DNA of 64,000 nt from positions 98,559,479-98,623,478 of the forward strand of contig NC_134398.1 of assembly GCF_050003625.1 (NCBI RefSeq). Direction: 5' to 3'. Shown piece by piece: positions 21,537 through 33,039 of this stretch. The notes beneath the pieces are model-generated. The model did no database searches, was not told the origin of the DNA, and was given only the letters and a program-made list of their open reading frames with translations. The DNA comes from Haematobia irritans (taxonomy: Eukaryota; Arthropoda; Insecta; Diptera; Muscidae). Every line of letters begins with the position of its first letter. The stretch's first letter is position 1. A program made the translations under genes and the position numbers.

Positions 21537-23480
21537 TGTAACGGCGAAAGTCGTTACACTAATTTTCGCCTCACCTTTATGTTGTTTTATTTTCCATTTT
21601 GTTATAGATGACTGAATTTTTTGCTTTGAGTAACCTCTTATTTAGTTTTTTTACATGAATTGTTTTATTTTTGTTACTTGAAATATACTCCACATCATAT
21701 ACACATCATAAGTTTCTAACATCGTTTTAAACTAATTTTATCCCATGCGAGATAAAAGATGTCGGTTGGGTAAGGTTAAGAATTGTTGCACATGAGTGGT
21801 AAACAAGGTACCGTTACCGGTTAGCAACAACACAACACCCACATGCAAAACAAGTATGCGAGAACCGCAAAGAGGCAAGGCTATAAAAGGAAGAATAGCA
21901 ATTGAAACCGGTTTTTTTGGTGACGACACGTGGACGCACACAGGTGAGTAGAGTGAAAAAAATGTTAGAACAAGAAGTGCAGTGAGCGGAATCAAATGAA
22001 AAAGATTAAGAATCTCTCGAAGTGACCGTGGGTTGGTGTTACTATTCCGCGAGACGAACAACAACTAAATTCCTACGTCGTTTATTTTTTCCATTGGACG
22101 ACTACGCGTGACCCTCCGGGGTCATACATAACTCCAATCACGATTTGTGTTCCGAACGCGGTCACGACCTCATCTACCGGTTTGTACAAATGATCATTAC
22201 AGTCATATATCATCGTCAGTCTCGTCATCATAGTTCAAGGTCCCGGTCAAGGGCAATCGCGAATAACACGTGTTTCCGTCTTCGTTTCAATCGCCATGTG
22301 CTTCAACCGTGAACTTCTCCCGCCTAACGTGCTCTGTGTTCCGAACACGGTCACAGTCACGTCACTTCCGTGTTTCACTCCCGTGTTTCACTCACGTTAT
22401 CCCGACTTGTGTTCCGAACTGTAACCGCGTTCGTTACGTTTTCTGGTTTCTCGAAGATTATTCTTGCTTGGACTAGTTCTCCGAACGCGGTCACCATCCT
22501 ATTCCATTCGTCAGTCACGTTGTCACCGTTCAAGGTCACGGTCAAGGTCATTCGCGCACAAAACGTGTTTTTTTCCTTCGTCTCCCGTAAAATACTCCCG
22601 TATAACGTGCTCTGTGTTCCGAACGCAGTCACAGTCACGTCACTTCCGTGTTTCACTCACGTTATCCCGACTTGTGTTCCGAACGCGGTCACAGTCACGT
22701 CACTTCCGTTTTTCACTCACGTTATTTCGACTTGTGTTCCGAACGCGGTCACAGTCACGTTGTCTGGTTTCTCGAAGATTACCCTTGCTTGGACTAGTGT
22801 TCCGAACGCGGTCACAGTCATATTTCATCGTCAATTACGAAGTCACCGTTCAAGGACACGGTCAAGGTCATTCGTGACTAACACGTGCTTCCACCGTTGT
22901 CCCCTTCGATACTAACCTCACTCGCCAACTACTCACGACTGCCGGGCTCTGTGTACCGAACTCAGTCACAGCGCTGATTCTGGCCTATTCGTAGCGCTAC
23001 AGGTCAAGGACGACACCAAGGTATTTGTGTACAGCGTGTCTTTCGTTCATCGCTACAACCTGAGTCGATTGCTGTCTGTCTCCGATAGCGTTTCCTAGCC
23101 GAGCATAAACGAAAACTGTGTTCCGAACACGGTCACAGCCACGTGTTTTCCCTGTGTTCCGACCCCGGTCACAGATAGGTACCATCACTATCGTCATCGC
23201 GCTGAAATCGTATTCCGAACCCGGTCACGGCCTCGCCTGTCCTTTCCAACCACACGCCTTAGGATCTCCAGCCGACCCGTCGCCCACCCCTGGATCAACC
23301 AGCAAGCAATACAACAACACAGTTCCATTCTATTGTTCTCCACACACAGATAAACCAATAAAGAATAAATCCAAACAAAACCTTGCCGTTTTCTTCCGCT
23401 TTCACTTTCCCTATAAATTTCTGTGACGGACCCTTCCCCCGCGAGCTAACCCCAGCAGACGGAGGAAACTCGTCGTTACA
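21537..23480 (+). repeat. 5' LTR (1944 bp) with internal repeat array
   Basis: Begins TGTAACGGCGA and ends TCGTCGTTACA, so the ends are inverted repeats. The second half contains about a dozen copies of TTCCGAACGCGGTCAC, three in a 60-bp tandem period (22612, 22672, 22732). It also holds paired TCAAGGTCA sites at 22530-22538 and 22542-22550. TATAAAAGG at about 21890 is a candidate TATA box on the plus strand, and AATAAA occurs near 23360. Confidence 0.9.
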
Positions 23481-23481
23481 G

Positions 23482-23499
23482 TGGCGCCCGAGCAGGGAC
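23482..23499 (+). other. primer-binding site, lysine-tRNA type
   Basis: TGGCGCCCGAGCAGGGAC begins one base after the LTR. It differs by one base from the well-known lysine-tRNA primer site of lentiviruses, which is also reported for Osvaldo-type elements. Confidence 0.85.
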
Positions 23500-23554
23500 A
23501 GTCGGAAGTAAATTGCGTAAATCAGGTTATCTGTGCAAGAGGCGTGGCTACAGA

Positions 23555-24706
23555 ATGACGAGCACACTGCGTGTATCATGGGCATACTCACTCCGGAAAG
23601 AGGATCTAACCGCCTACCTTGCCGAATTCGAACTTGATGTCGAAGGGACAGTGGACGAGATGCGGCTACATTCTTGGGAAAATCACATACAGAGAAGATC
23701 CAGACGAGACTGCTAGTAATACAAGCCAAGCATGACAATCTCAGATCCCCCGCTGTATTACCACCATCCATAACAGGTCTACCAGCTCTGAGCATGGATG
23801 CAACGGAGCAGGAAGCGGTGAATTTGTTACCCCCGGCAGGTCAGTCCTCTGGCCCTGTAGGGACCAACTCCCAGGGTGGCGACAATGACAAAGCCAAACC
23901 ACAAGACATTCGAGCGATCGCAGATCAGGTACGCAAGTGGGGAGTCCACTACGATGGAAAGCGAAGCCCGCTGGAGTTCATCGAGAAGTTAGAAGAATTA
24001 GCCCTTATGTACGCGATGTATGTAAACAATTTACCCAAAATGATGCCTGAGGGCTTGGCCGGAAGAGCACTGTTGTGGTACCGCACTGCAACCAAACACT
24101 GGATGACCTGGAACGATTTCCGAGAGGAGTTTTTGAAGTTCTTCCTGCCATCAAGTTAGTTTTGAGCACCTGGAGGATGAAATTAGAAAGCGCCGACAGA
24201 AACCCCGGGAGACCTTTAAGAACTTCGCCCTCGCGATGCAAGATCTCATGCGTCACTGCGACCTCTCCGAAGAACAGAAGGTCGAGCGCATTTTCCGCAA
24301 CGCGCTACCAGAGTACCTCTGGTATATCAGGAGACGTGATTTCTTAAATCTTCAGGAATTGATCGAGTTGGACGAAGATCTGGAGAGTCTTCCGCCGCTC
24401 GCTACTCACACAAAAGAACATCACCGACGCCTCGATCCAGACGAGGGACCCCGGAGTGCGGCCGAGATCCTAAATCCACGCACAGCCTGCCGCCGTTGCG
24501 GTCAAAACGGACACTACGCCGCTGGGTGTCGAAACGAACCCCTGCTTTTCTGTTGGGAATGCGGGCGACGAGGAGTCCGAACAATCAATTGCTGCCGACA
24601 GAATTCGGGAAACGGGAATCGGACCCGCCCAGGACGAGGGGGGCGAGTCCGCACGTCTATCAAGAAACCCTCCAATAAAAACATCGCTGCGAGTAGAACC
24701 CAATAA
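23555..24706 (+). pseudogene. gag: gag of the polymerase-less LTR element
   Basis: Starts at ATG 23555 (MTSTLRVSW) and continues over frameshifts near 23690 and 24155. Recognisable parts are a capsid region (WGVHYDGKRSPLEFIEKLEE; WYRTATKHWMTWNDFREEF) and the RETFKNFALAMQDLMRHC segment, then a nucleocapsid zinc knuckle CRRCGQNGHYAAGC (about 24487). A second knuckle CWECGRRGVRTINC has Val where His is expected, so only one should bind zinc. The basic C-terminus follows. Confidence 0.82.
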
Positions 24707-24710
24707 ATTA

Positions 24711-25090
24711 GTGGCGACCATCGGGATAGGAGATTGGCTGGTAGCCGCAATGGTCGACACTGGCGCGACTGGTTCCTTTGTCAGCCGAACGTTCGTGGGC
24801 GGCAGCAATATTTCACATGCCCTAATGCCCTATGTAACCGACGTGACCCTAGCCGATGCCGCATTAACGAAGCGGTGGAACTTCCCGTTGAAATAGGAAA
24901 CAAACGCATACCCACGAGATTTCTGGTGATGCCTGAAGCCACCGAGGACGTGTTTCTCGGACTGGACTTTCTAGCCAATGCTCAGGCTCAATTAGAGGTT
25001 GCGGGTCTAACCTGCAAATTCGTAGCTGATCAACCCTTCACCGGTGTTTCGCTGAGTCGAGAAAGTCAACGTCATCTCACATTGACGACG
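24711..25090 (+). pseudogene. retroviral-type aspartic protease
   Basis: Catalytic MVDTGATGSFVS at about 24752. The frame shifts near 24893, after which a second frame carries the C-terminal protease motif EDVFLGLDFLANAQA. Cleaves Gag in the particle. Reverse transcriptase would normally follow but does not. Confidence 0.8.
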
Positions 25091-25433
25091 CAGTTGGCGA
25101 TGGCGACCACTGCGGCGAATCCCGCCGAAACCCATACACCAGTTTCAGAAGCTCAAACCAGCCACGACGACACACACATTAGGAATTTTCTGGAAGACAA
25201 AAATTCTACCAAAAACCACAACATGGAGAATCAAGGAAACGCTAACCCCCGACCTCTCCGCACCAAGGCGTATTACAAAGAGCAGCTACAAAATCGGGAG
25301 TTGCTCCAGAATACCGGCCATCCGCCTCTAAAGAGCTGCATGGTATGCCTTAACAAAATTTCGACCGAGGAAATCCGCAACAATCCCGGGTCGACTGCGC
25401 GTCCAAATGCGATGGTAAAGCCTCAGCTGGAAA

Positions 25434-25467
<34 letters not shown>

Positions 25468-26154
25468 TCGGACATCGACGAGGTCTATTCTCCACCACGC
25501 CTACGGCCCCGACGCCAAGCTAGAGCCCGAGTCCTGTCAACCTCGTCCGACAGCTCCCCACCGCCGCAACGCACACGATCCCAGACGCACCATGCCTCGC
25601 CAGCACGCCTGTACGCCAAAACTCAGGTCCAGTCATGGTCAAGCAAACGTCTATTTTAGAGGCCCTTCTGACGTCATCGTTCCGGCCCACTTCACCCTAC
25701 TATGTGGAAGAGGGAATTAGTGCAAACCCGACAGGACGAGAGGGTACTCCAACACTACCCGAACGCCCCGTCATCCTGGCCAACGAACTGCTACAAGCCG
25801 GGACTATCGACGCGGGAAGCACACCGGACTCTCCGGTCGCACCACGGCCTATCTCTCCCAACTCGTGGAATCATCCGGCTCGGAAGACAACGGGCCGAGA
25901 CAAAACACACGGCTGGTCCGAACCCGGGAACCGTCCCCCGTCCGACCGCTTGCAAGTGCTGTCGTGGTTCCACCCCAATATGATTGCCGCGAAGAACTGT
26001 CAGAGGAAGTGCTAAGAGAGCTGCGTCCATATATGAGGTACTGCCGGGCCATACCGAAGGCACGCCGGCCATACAAACACACTCTGACTATAGAGGACTA
26101 ACGGTGCCGCATCGTCATCAACCGCCGAGGTAGAATCATCATCCAGTTGCTTCT
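25091..26154 (+). pseudogene. unassigned 3' region of the LTR element
   Basis: Overlapping frames rich in Pro, Arg and Thr (for example 24734-25720 and 25635-26015) with no recognised domain. A (TA)n tract interrupts at 25437-25464. A short C-terminal-looking frame ends at 26100 (LRPYMRYCRAIPKARRPYKH). It may be scrambled residue of pol or a separate small gene. High GC compared with the surroundings supports past coding use. Confidence 0.4.
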
Positions 26155-26171
26155 CCGTTGGAGGAGGACAG
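26155..26171 (+). other. polypurine tract region
   Basis: TTGGAGGAGGACAG directly before the 3' LTR. Confidence 0.65.
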
Positions 26172-28065
26172 TGTAACGGCGAAAGTCGTTAAACTAATTT
26201 TCGCCTCACCTTTATGTTGTTTTATTTTCCATTTTGTTATAGATGACTGAATTCTTTGCTTTGAGTAACCTCTTATTTAGTTTTTTTACATGAATTGTTT
26301 TATTTTTGGTTACGTGAAATATACTCCACATCATATACACATCATAAGTTTCTAACATCGTTTTAAACTAATTTTATCCCATGCGAGATAAAAGATGTCA
26401 GTTGGGTAAGGTTAAGAATTGTTGCTGGGCACATGAGTGGTAAACAAGGTACCGTTACCGGTTCACAACAACACAACACCCACATGCAAAACAAGTATGC
26501 AAGAACCGCAAAGAGGCAAGGCTATAAAAGGAAGAATAGCAATTGAAACCGGTTTTTTTGGTGACGACACGTGGACGCAGCAACACAGGTGAGTAGAGTG
26601 AAAAATCAGTGTTAGAACAAGAAGTGCAGTGAGCGGAATCAAATGAAAAAGATTAAGAATCTCTCGAAGTGACCGTGGGTTGGTGTTGCTATTCCGCGAG
26701 ACGAACAACAACTAAATTCCTACGCCGTTTATTTTTTCCATTGGACGACTACGCGTGACCCTCCAAGGTCATACATAACTCCAATCACGATTTGTGTTCC
26801 GAACGCGGTCACGACCTCATCTACCGGTTTGTACAAGTGATCATTACTTTGGCTAGTGTTCCGAACGCGGTCACAGTCGTATATCATCTTCAGTCTCGTC
26901 ATCATAGTTCAAGGTCACGGTCAAGGGCAATCGCGAATAACACGTGTTTCCGTCTTCGTTTCAATCGTCATGTGCTTCAACCGTAAACTTCTCCCGTCTA
27001 ACGTGCTCTGTGTTCCGAACGCGGTCACAGTCACGTCACTTCCGTGTTTCACTCACGTTATCCCGACTTGTGTTCCGAACGCGGTCACAGCCACGTTTTC
27101 TGGTTTCTCGAAGATTATTCTTGCTTGGACTAGTGCTCCGAACGCGGTCACCGTCCTATTCCATTCGTCAGTCACGTTGTCACCGTTCAAGGTAACGGTC
27201 AAGGTCATTCGCGCACAAAACGTGTTTTTTTTGTCTTCGTCTCCCGTATAACGTGCTCTGTGTTCCGAACGCGGTCACAGTCACGTCACTTCCGTGTTTT
27301 ACTCACGTTATCCCGACTTGTGTTCCGAACGCGGTCACAGTCACGTTGTCCGGTTTCTCGAAGATTACCCTTGCTTGGACTAGTGTTCCGAACGCGGTCA
27401 CAGTCATATTTCATCGTCAATTACGAAGTCACCGTTCAAGGACACGGCCAAGGTCATTCGTGGCTAACACGTGTTTCCACCGTTGTCTCCTTCTATACTA
27501 ACCTCGCTCGCCAACTACTCACGACTGCCGGGCTCTGTGTACCGAACTCGGTCACAGCGCTGATTCTGCCCTATTCGTAGCGCTACAGGTCAAGGACGTC
27601 ATCAAGGTCATTTGTCCACAGCGTGTCTTTCGTACATCGCTACAACCTGAGACGATTGCCGTCTGTCACCGATAGCGTTTCATAGCCGAGCATAAACGAA
27701 AACTGTGTTCCGAACACGGTCACAGCCACGTGTCTTCCCTGTGTTCCGACCCCGGTCACAGATAGGTACCATCACTATCGTCGTCGCGCTGAAATCGTAT
27801 TCCGAACCCGGTCACGGCCTCGCCTGTCCTTTCCAACCACACGCCTTAGGATCTCCAGCCGACCCGTCGCCCACCCCTGGATCAACCAGCAAGCAATACA
27901 ACAGCACCGTTCCATTCTATTGTTCTCCACACAGATAAACCAATAAAGAATAAATCCAAACAAAACCTTGCCGTTTTCTTCCGCTGTCACTTTCCCTATA
28001 AATTTCTGTGACGGACCCTTCCCCCGCGAGCTAACCCCAGCAGACGGAGGAAACTCGCCGTTACA
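26172..28065 (+). repeat. 3' LTR (1894 bp)
   Basis: Aligns with the 5' LTR throughout; starts TGTAACGGCGA and ends TCGCCGTTACA. It has fewer copies of the 60-bp tandem unit than the 5' LTR. Single TCAAGGTCA sites lie at 26909-26917 and 27199-27207. Confidence 0.9.
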
Positions 28066-28222
28066 ACATATATTGGTGTTTGTTTATTAAACGTTTTAAA
28101 TGAAAGTTATTAATATTTTAACGGTAGTTTAGAAAAAAGTTATTAAGAATATTTAGGAAAATATGTTGAAAGTGTATTGAAATTTTTATTATTCAATGTA
28201 AAAAATTAATATTCAATTCCAG

Positions 28223-29609
28223 ACGAATATGGAAAATTTTTGTTATATCTCAACGTATAGTTTAGTCATAAATTGGTAAGTATTTTTTTAATATGGCTTT
28301 CTTTTCAAAATAATATTTTTTAGGTATATTATTATTTGTTAATTATTTTTTTTTTTGGATACCAGTTTAATGTTTTTCTTTGGTGTAAAAGCAATATTTA
28401 ATTTCAGAGCAACTCCAGATGGATTCGAACAAATTTAAAAAATAGAGAATTGGTAAGTTTTCTTTTACAAATTGGCTTTCTTGCAACTAGAATATTTACA
28501 TTTTTATCATCAAAATTACAAGTTTTTAATACCTTATTTTAGTATTTCTTTAATCATTTTTTTAACCAATGTAATATTTTTAATGTAAAAACAAATATTT
28601 AATTTGAGAATAACCCCTTAAAATTTTGGAAAAATTTTTAGTACTCCTTTGCTTGTAATTTAATAGTGAATTGGTAAGGATTCTTTGACTTTCTTTTAAC
28701 CCTAGACAGTCATCCTTATTTTTTGTACATTAACGTCATCCTTCGTCATTTTGACTACAGCTCATTTCAAGACGCTATAATTTTCATCGTGAGCGAAACT
28801 TGAATTTATTTTCTTATTCAATTTGGTATTAATTAGTATAAAACAAAAAAATAATAAAACGGTCGAATTAGTATAATTTAAATTTACCATTTCCCAATAG
28901 ACTAAAATGCATTTTACATCGAAAATGAAATGTCGTCATTTTGACGAATGATGACTGTCTAGGTTTAACCAGAATATTTGGTTTTTTATCCATATTATTA
29001 TTTTTTCCATTAGATTTTTTAGAAACCTATTTAATAATTGTATTTAATGTAAAAAATAAATATTTAATTTCAGAGTAACCCAAATAAATTTGGACAACTT
29101 TTTATATTTCCCCTCAGCGTACAATTTAATAGAGTAAGTTTTATATTAAAACTTTATTATATTAAAACTTTGGCTTTCTTTCAACTAGAATATTTATTTT
29201 ATTATATCCTTCACATCGATAACAACACAGTTTTATGAGTTTATATAGAATACTTCATTATTTTTCTAATTGTTTCAGGTATAAATTTTATGAGATACGT
29301 TTTCCAAAGAAAATTTGAATTCCTTACACCATTTGATAAAATACCCCCAAATATGGTAAGTTACAAGCTAAAATGATGAATTAAAAAACTATATTTCATT
29401 ACATGGTGTTCATTTTTAACAATTTTCATTATTGCTTCCATTTTTTCCAGCAAGATACGTGAAAAAATTACCTACGATGAATAAAAAAGGATAAGTCAAA
29501 ATGTCTAAACAGCGAGTTCAAATGAACTACTCTCTGTTCCACGAAGTCATCATTTTTATTCACAAAAAACATTGTATTAAGAACTTTCATCATAAGTTTT
29601 TATAATAAA
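28223..29609 (+). other. array of exon-intron-like modules ending in a terminal exon
   Basis: Six exon-like segments bounded by acceptor (AG) and donor (GTAAG) sites: 28223-28275, 28408-28452, 28609-28673, 29074-29133, 29279-29355 and 29451 on. Four carry the ending AATTG or AATAGA before GTAAG, and the intron-like parts share GGCTTTCTT..AACTAGAATATTT and TATTTAATTTCAG. Starts repeat every 185-205 bp once the MITE at 28696-28968 is removed. The last two segments form an open frame across the junction (FEFLTPFDKIPPNM in the first) ending in a stop near 29492; AATAAA follows at 29604. Not every junction keeps frame, so it may be a non-coding RNA or a decayed gene. Unrecognised. Confidence 0.55.
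28696..28968. mobile_element. piggyBac-type MITE
   Basis: 273 bp including TTAA at both ends, with termini CCCTAGACAGTCATC and (complement) ACCTAGACAGTCATC and internal repeats of CGTCATTTTGAC. TTAA duplication is the piggyBac signature. The neighbouring modules show the uninterrupted intron sequence, an empty site. No coding capacity. Confidence 0.88.
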
Positions 29610-30044
29610 GTACTTTTCCTTAAAGAAAGTTTAATTTTAATGTATGAAAATGTTCATAATAGTAAAACGGTTTGTTGTTCCTTTAATTCTTTAATTTCTC
29701 TGTACTGTGGAATGATTGATTTAAAAATAGTTTAGTCGTCGACATTTTAAAGAGACTGTTAACCAATTTTTATTATCGGGTTTCCCAAAAAATAAGCAAG
29801 TAAACCAAAATAATACTGACTTTTTAACTTGGTAGGGGTATATAAATCTTATGGTTTTGTAAAAATGAACTAAAATACAATGTTATAGATGAACTAAAAT
29901 TTAAGAGAATTATAAACTAGACAAGTTGAAAAAAATCTTAAGGGCTAAATCATGGTCAATATTACTACAGTTTAGTTCTTTTTGCAATGGAAAAGGGTTC
30001 ATGGTTTTTTCAGTGTATGTTTGCAATCAAAAGGTGGGTACCGT
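29610..30044. other. no gene recognised
   Basis: AT-rich sequence following the exon-like array; nothing else is supported. Confidence 0.5.
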
Positions 30045-31017
30045 ATTGATTTTTATACCCTGCGCCACACTGTGGAACAGGGTATTATAAGTTAGTACAT
30101 ATGTTTGCAATACCCAGAAGGAGACGAGATAGACACATGGTGTCTTTGGCAAAAATGCTCAGGGTGGGCTCCTGAGTCGATATAGCCATGTCCGTCTGTC
30201 TGTGAACACATTTTTGTGATCAAAGTCTAGGTCGCAGTTTTAGTCCAATCGACTTAAAATTTGGCACAAGTATATGTTTGGGCTCAGAATAGAACCCTAT
30301 TGATTTTGGAAGAAATCGGTTCAGATTTAGATATAGCTCCCATATATATCTTTCGCCCGGTATGGACTTAAATAACTCCAGAAGCCAGAGTTTTACCCTA
30401 ATTTGCTTAAAATTTTGCACAAGAAGAACAATTAGTACTATAGTCAATATGGACATATATGGTACACTCATATGACCACAGAAGCCAATCTTTTACTCTG
30501 ATTTACTTGAAATTTTGCACAGGAAGTAGAATTAGCATTCTGTCTGTACCACATTTGGTTGCAATCGGTTCAAATTTAGATATAGCTCCCATATATATGT
30601 TTTTCTGATTTCGACAAAAATGGTCAAACTACCAACATTTTCCTTGTTAAATCGCCACTGCTTAGTCGAAAATGACTCTAATTTTCCTAAACTTCTAATA
30701 CATATATATCGAGCGATAAATCATAAATAAACTTTTGCAAAGTTTCCTTAAATTGCTTCAGATTTAAATGTTTCCCATATTTTTTTACTAAAATTGTGTT
30801 CCACCCTAGTGCATTAGCCAAATTAAATTTTGAGTCTATAGATTTTGTAGAAGTCTATCAAATACTGTCCAGATCGAGTGATGATTTAAATGTATGTATT
30901 TGGGACAAACCTTTATATATAGCACCGAACACATTTGACGGATGTGATATGGTATCGAAAATTTAGATCTACAAAGTGGTGCACGGTATAATATAGTCGA
31001 TCCCGCCCGACTTGCAA
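30045..31017 (-). repeat. muscid-type dispersed repeat, second lineage
   Basis: Starts TATACCCTGCGCCACACTG and ends GGTATAATATAGTCGATCCC then CGCCCGACTT; the latter is the complement of the end seen at 11577, so both belong to one superfamily in opposite orientation. Inside, TTAGATATAGCTCCCATATAT and TGAAATTTTGCACA recur at wide spacing, giving degenerate tandem units. Non-coding. Confidence 0.75.
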
Positions 31018-31480
31018 AGGAATTGTTACTAAAATTAAATCACCGAGCTCCTTAATACACCTTTTTATGCTAAAAGACTACAACTGCAAAGGAAGATTAT
31101 AAATCTGCAACCTGGAACTAAGAATTGAAATTGATATTATATGCAGGTAATGTTAAACAAAATTAACTTTTAATTGAACAAAATTAAATTCGAATTATTC
31201 TGTTTACTTTCAGAAGAACTAATTTAGCTTACAGGCTGATGATTTATTGGAAATCTAGGCGCATCTATAAGGAACATGCTGACATGGCTATTATGATAAA
31301 GAAGATAATGATTTATATAGTTTATTTTTTCACCCTTTAGTTGTTCTTGATAGTAATTGTATGTGTAAGTTACGTTAGAACAAAACACACAAATGACAAG
31401 AACCAAATTTATTTGTCTATTGCAACGCATATTTTCTTTTATTTCAAATAAAATAACTACGATTTTGGGTGCGCAATATA
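31018..31480. other. no gene recognised
   Basis: AT-rich; a 68-codon minus-strand frame at 31224-31430 has no recognisable features. Confidence 0.45.
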
Positions 31481-31815
31481 TTAATTTTTTGACTAAAATT
31501 TGTACCCAATTTCAATTAATTATTTAATTGAATCAATCAAATAGTTGATTGATATTTGTCGTGAAATTAATTAAAATTTTAATTGATTCAATTAAAATTG
31601 TGATTGAATTTTATCTTAAAAATCAATCACGTCAATCACACAATTAATTGATTCCGTGACAAAAGTCAATTAAATTTTTTATTGAAAATCGTGTTGGTTT
31701 TCAATCAAAATGGGTGTTTGATACTATCATTTTCGTGATTGAAGACATCTCAATTAAAAAAATGATTGAATCCGCGATTTTCGTGATGGAAATCAATTTT
31801 TTTTGTGTGTATAGT
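31481..31815. repeat. ATTGATT-rich palindromic block, probable MITE
   Basis: Dense in AATTGATT, TTCAATCA and TCACG words on both strands, with many interleaved short inverted repeats. The right end ATGGAAATCAATTTTTTTTG is typical of a terminal arm. No coding sequence. The left border is uncertain. Confidence 0.5.
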
Positions 31816-32040
31816 CCGGATAGATCTTGTATCGCTGGTAACTTTCAACTCAACCCATTTACTATATGAGTCACCGATAATTAAAAAATTTGCTCGAATA
31901 AAAGGACCCGCATAAACTATTTGTAGTCTTGACCATGGGGTTTGTCGTAGGTCAAGGTTTTCCATCTGCTGCTGGAGGTCGCTTACTGTTTTGGTTGCAC
32001 TTCTCACATTGTCTGGAAGTCATCCCAATGTGTCCATCAA
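31816..32040 (-). pseudogene. Ty3/gypsy integrase core fragment
   Basis: On the minus strand PWSRLQIVYAGPF followed by FLIIGDSYSKWVELKVTSD matches the first part of a gypsy integrase core. The first catalytic Asp (expected in the xIDYAGP motif) is Val here. Preceded by a degraded stretch with a cysteine/histidine pattern. Confidence 0.7.
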
Positions 32041-32479
32041 AACCTGGCCACCAAAAATAACTTCTGGCAATAGATTTCATCGCCGATATACCATGATGTA
32101 TCTCGTGTGATATATCCAATAACCGGGAAAGTCTGTGGTATAATTACCCTAGCACCCCATAGTAAGCAATTTTCGTTTACCGATAGAAAATTGGCGTTCA
32201 TTCAGAAATTGGTGGAATTTCTGTTTATAGAAAGCGCTTCCTCATCAAGCTGTGAATAATTTCTTTCTAGATCTAAAAGCAATTCGTACCTCACGTCCGT
32301 CTGGCATAATGTGGGACAACACTACCCCTACCACGTAGGTCGAGCATCTCCACTCAATATTAGGGGCAAATACAGGGAATAGTGTACCAAGAGGTTGTCT
32401 GATAGAAGCAACTTTCTTGCCTGATAAAAACTGGCTTCATTTGCCCCTTAAATTGTACACCCATTTAGAATATGTTATA

Positions 32480-32930
32480 ACGGCTCCAACCAGTCTCCTT
32501 TATTTTGAAAAAAAATCGGTCAGGATCAGGTGCCTCTGGAATTGCCTTAATTTTCTCATCCGTTAGCCTGACGCCGTGTTGATTCAACTTAAAACCCAAA
32601 AATAGCACCTCGTTTACTGCAAAGATACGCTTGCCTTTATTACCTTTTGTCCAGCATCCATCCTGATTTTGTACGTTCCCACATTCCTGAACGGTTTCAC
32701 CACATTGGAATATACCCGGAGCTGTAGATATACCAAATGTATATGTGGTTACTTCAAAAAGGCCACGGTGGATTTTGTTTACCCTGTTCATACTATTGGT
32801 TTTTACAATGCACATGTTTTTGCTACCCATTTTTGTCTTGGTTATACATGTCTTTTGTATATGGCCACCCTTCTTGCAGAAATGGCAATTAAAATCCTTA
32901 AACTTACACTGGTGAATGCTTACCACAACA
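32480..32930 (-). pseudogene. Ty3/gypsy fragment: zinc knuckle fused to reverse transcriptase
   Basis: A 153-codon frame joins a Gag zinc knuckle (CHFCKKGGHIQKTC, about 32860) to an RT segment (GLFEVTTYTFGISTAPGIFQ, then KRIFAVNEVLFLGFKLNQHG). The join skips protease and the RT N-terminus, and the YxDD region is lost, so this is a deletion product. Confidence 0.75.
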
Positions 32931-33039
32931 TCGAAAGCAATCCTGGTATTGAAACTTGTTTTCTTAGCTTTTGCAAGTCTGTTGATTTTTGCACAATTAT
33001 TGGCGTTAATTTGTCAATAGCAATCGTTTTTGCAAACTC

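Larger units (their letters stand above)
21537..28065 (+). mobile_element. complete LTR retrotransposon lacking polymerase (gag-protease only)
   Basis: 6.5 kb, with ACAT duplicated on both sides (21533-21536, 28066-28069), LTRs of 1944 and 1894 bp, a lysine-tRNA-type primer site, Gag with zinc knuckle, an aspartic protease and a purine tract. Only 2.69 kb lie between the LTRs and no reverse transcriptase, RNase H or integrase is visible, so it must have depended on a relative's enzymes. The primer site and protease suggest the Ty3/gypsy superfamily, perhaps near Osvaldo. The LTRs differ at several indels, so it is not very recent. Confidence 0.9.

Noticed and set aside
22375..22915. Overlapping ORFs with repeated FRTRSQSR motifs
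   Set aside because: They lie within the LTR and reflect the 60-bp repeat, open in several frames on both strands; no protein is supported.
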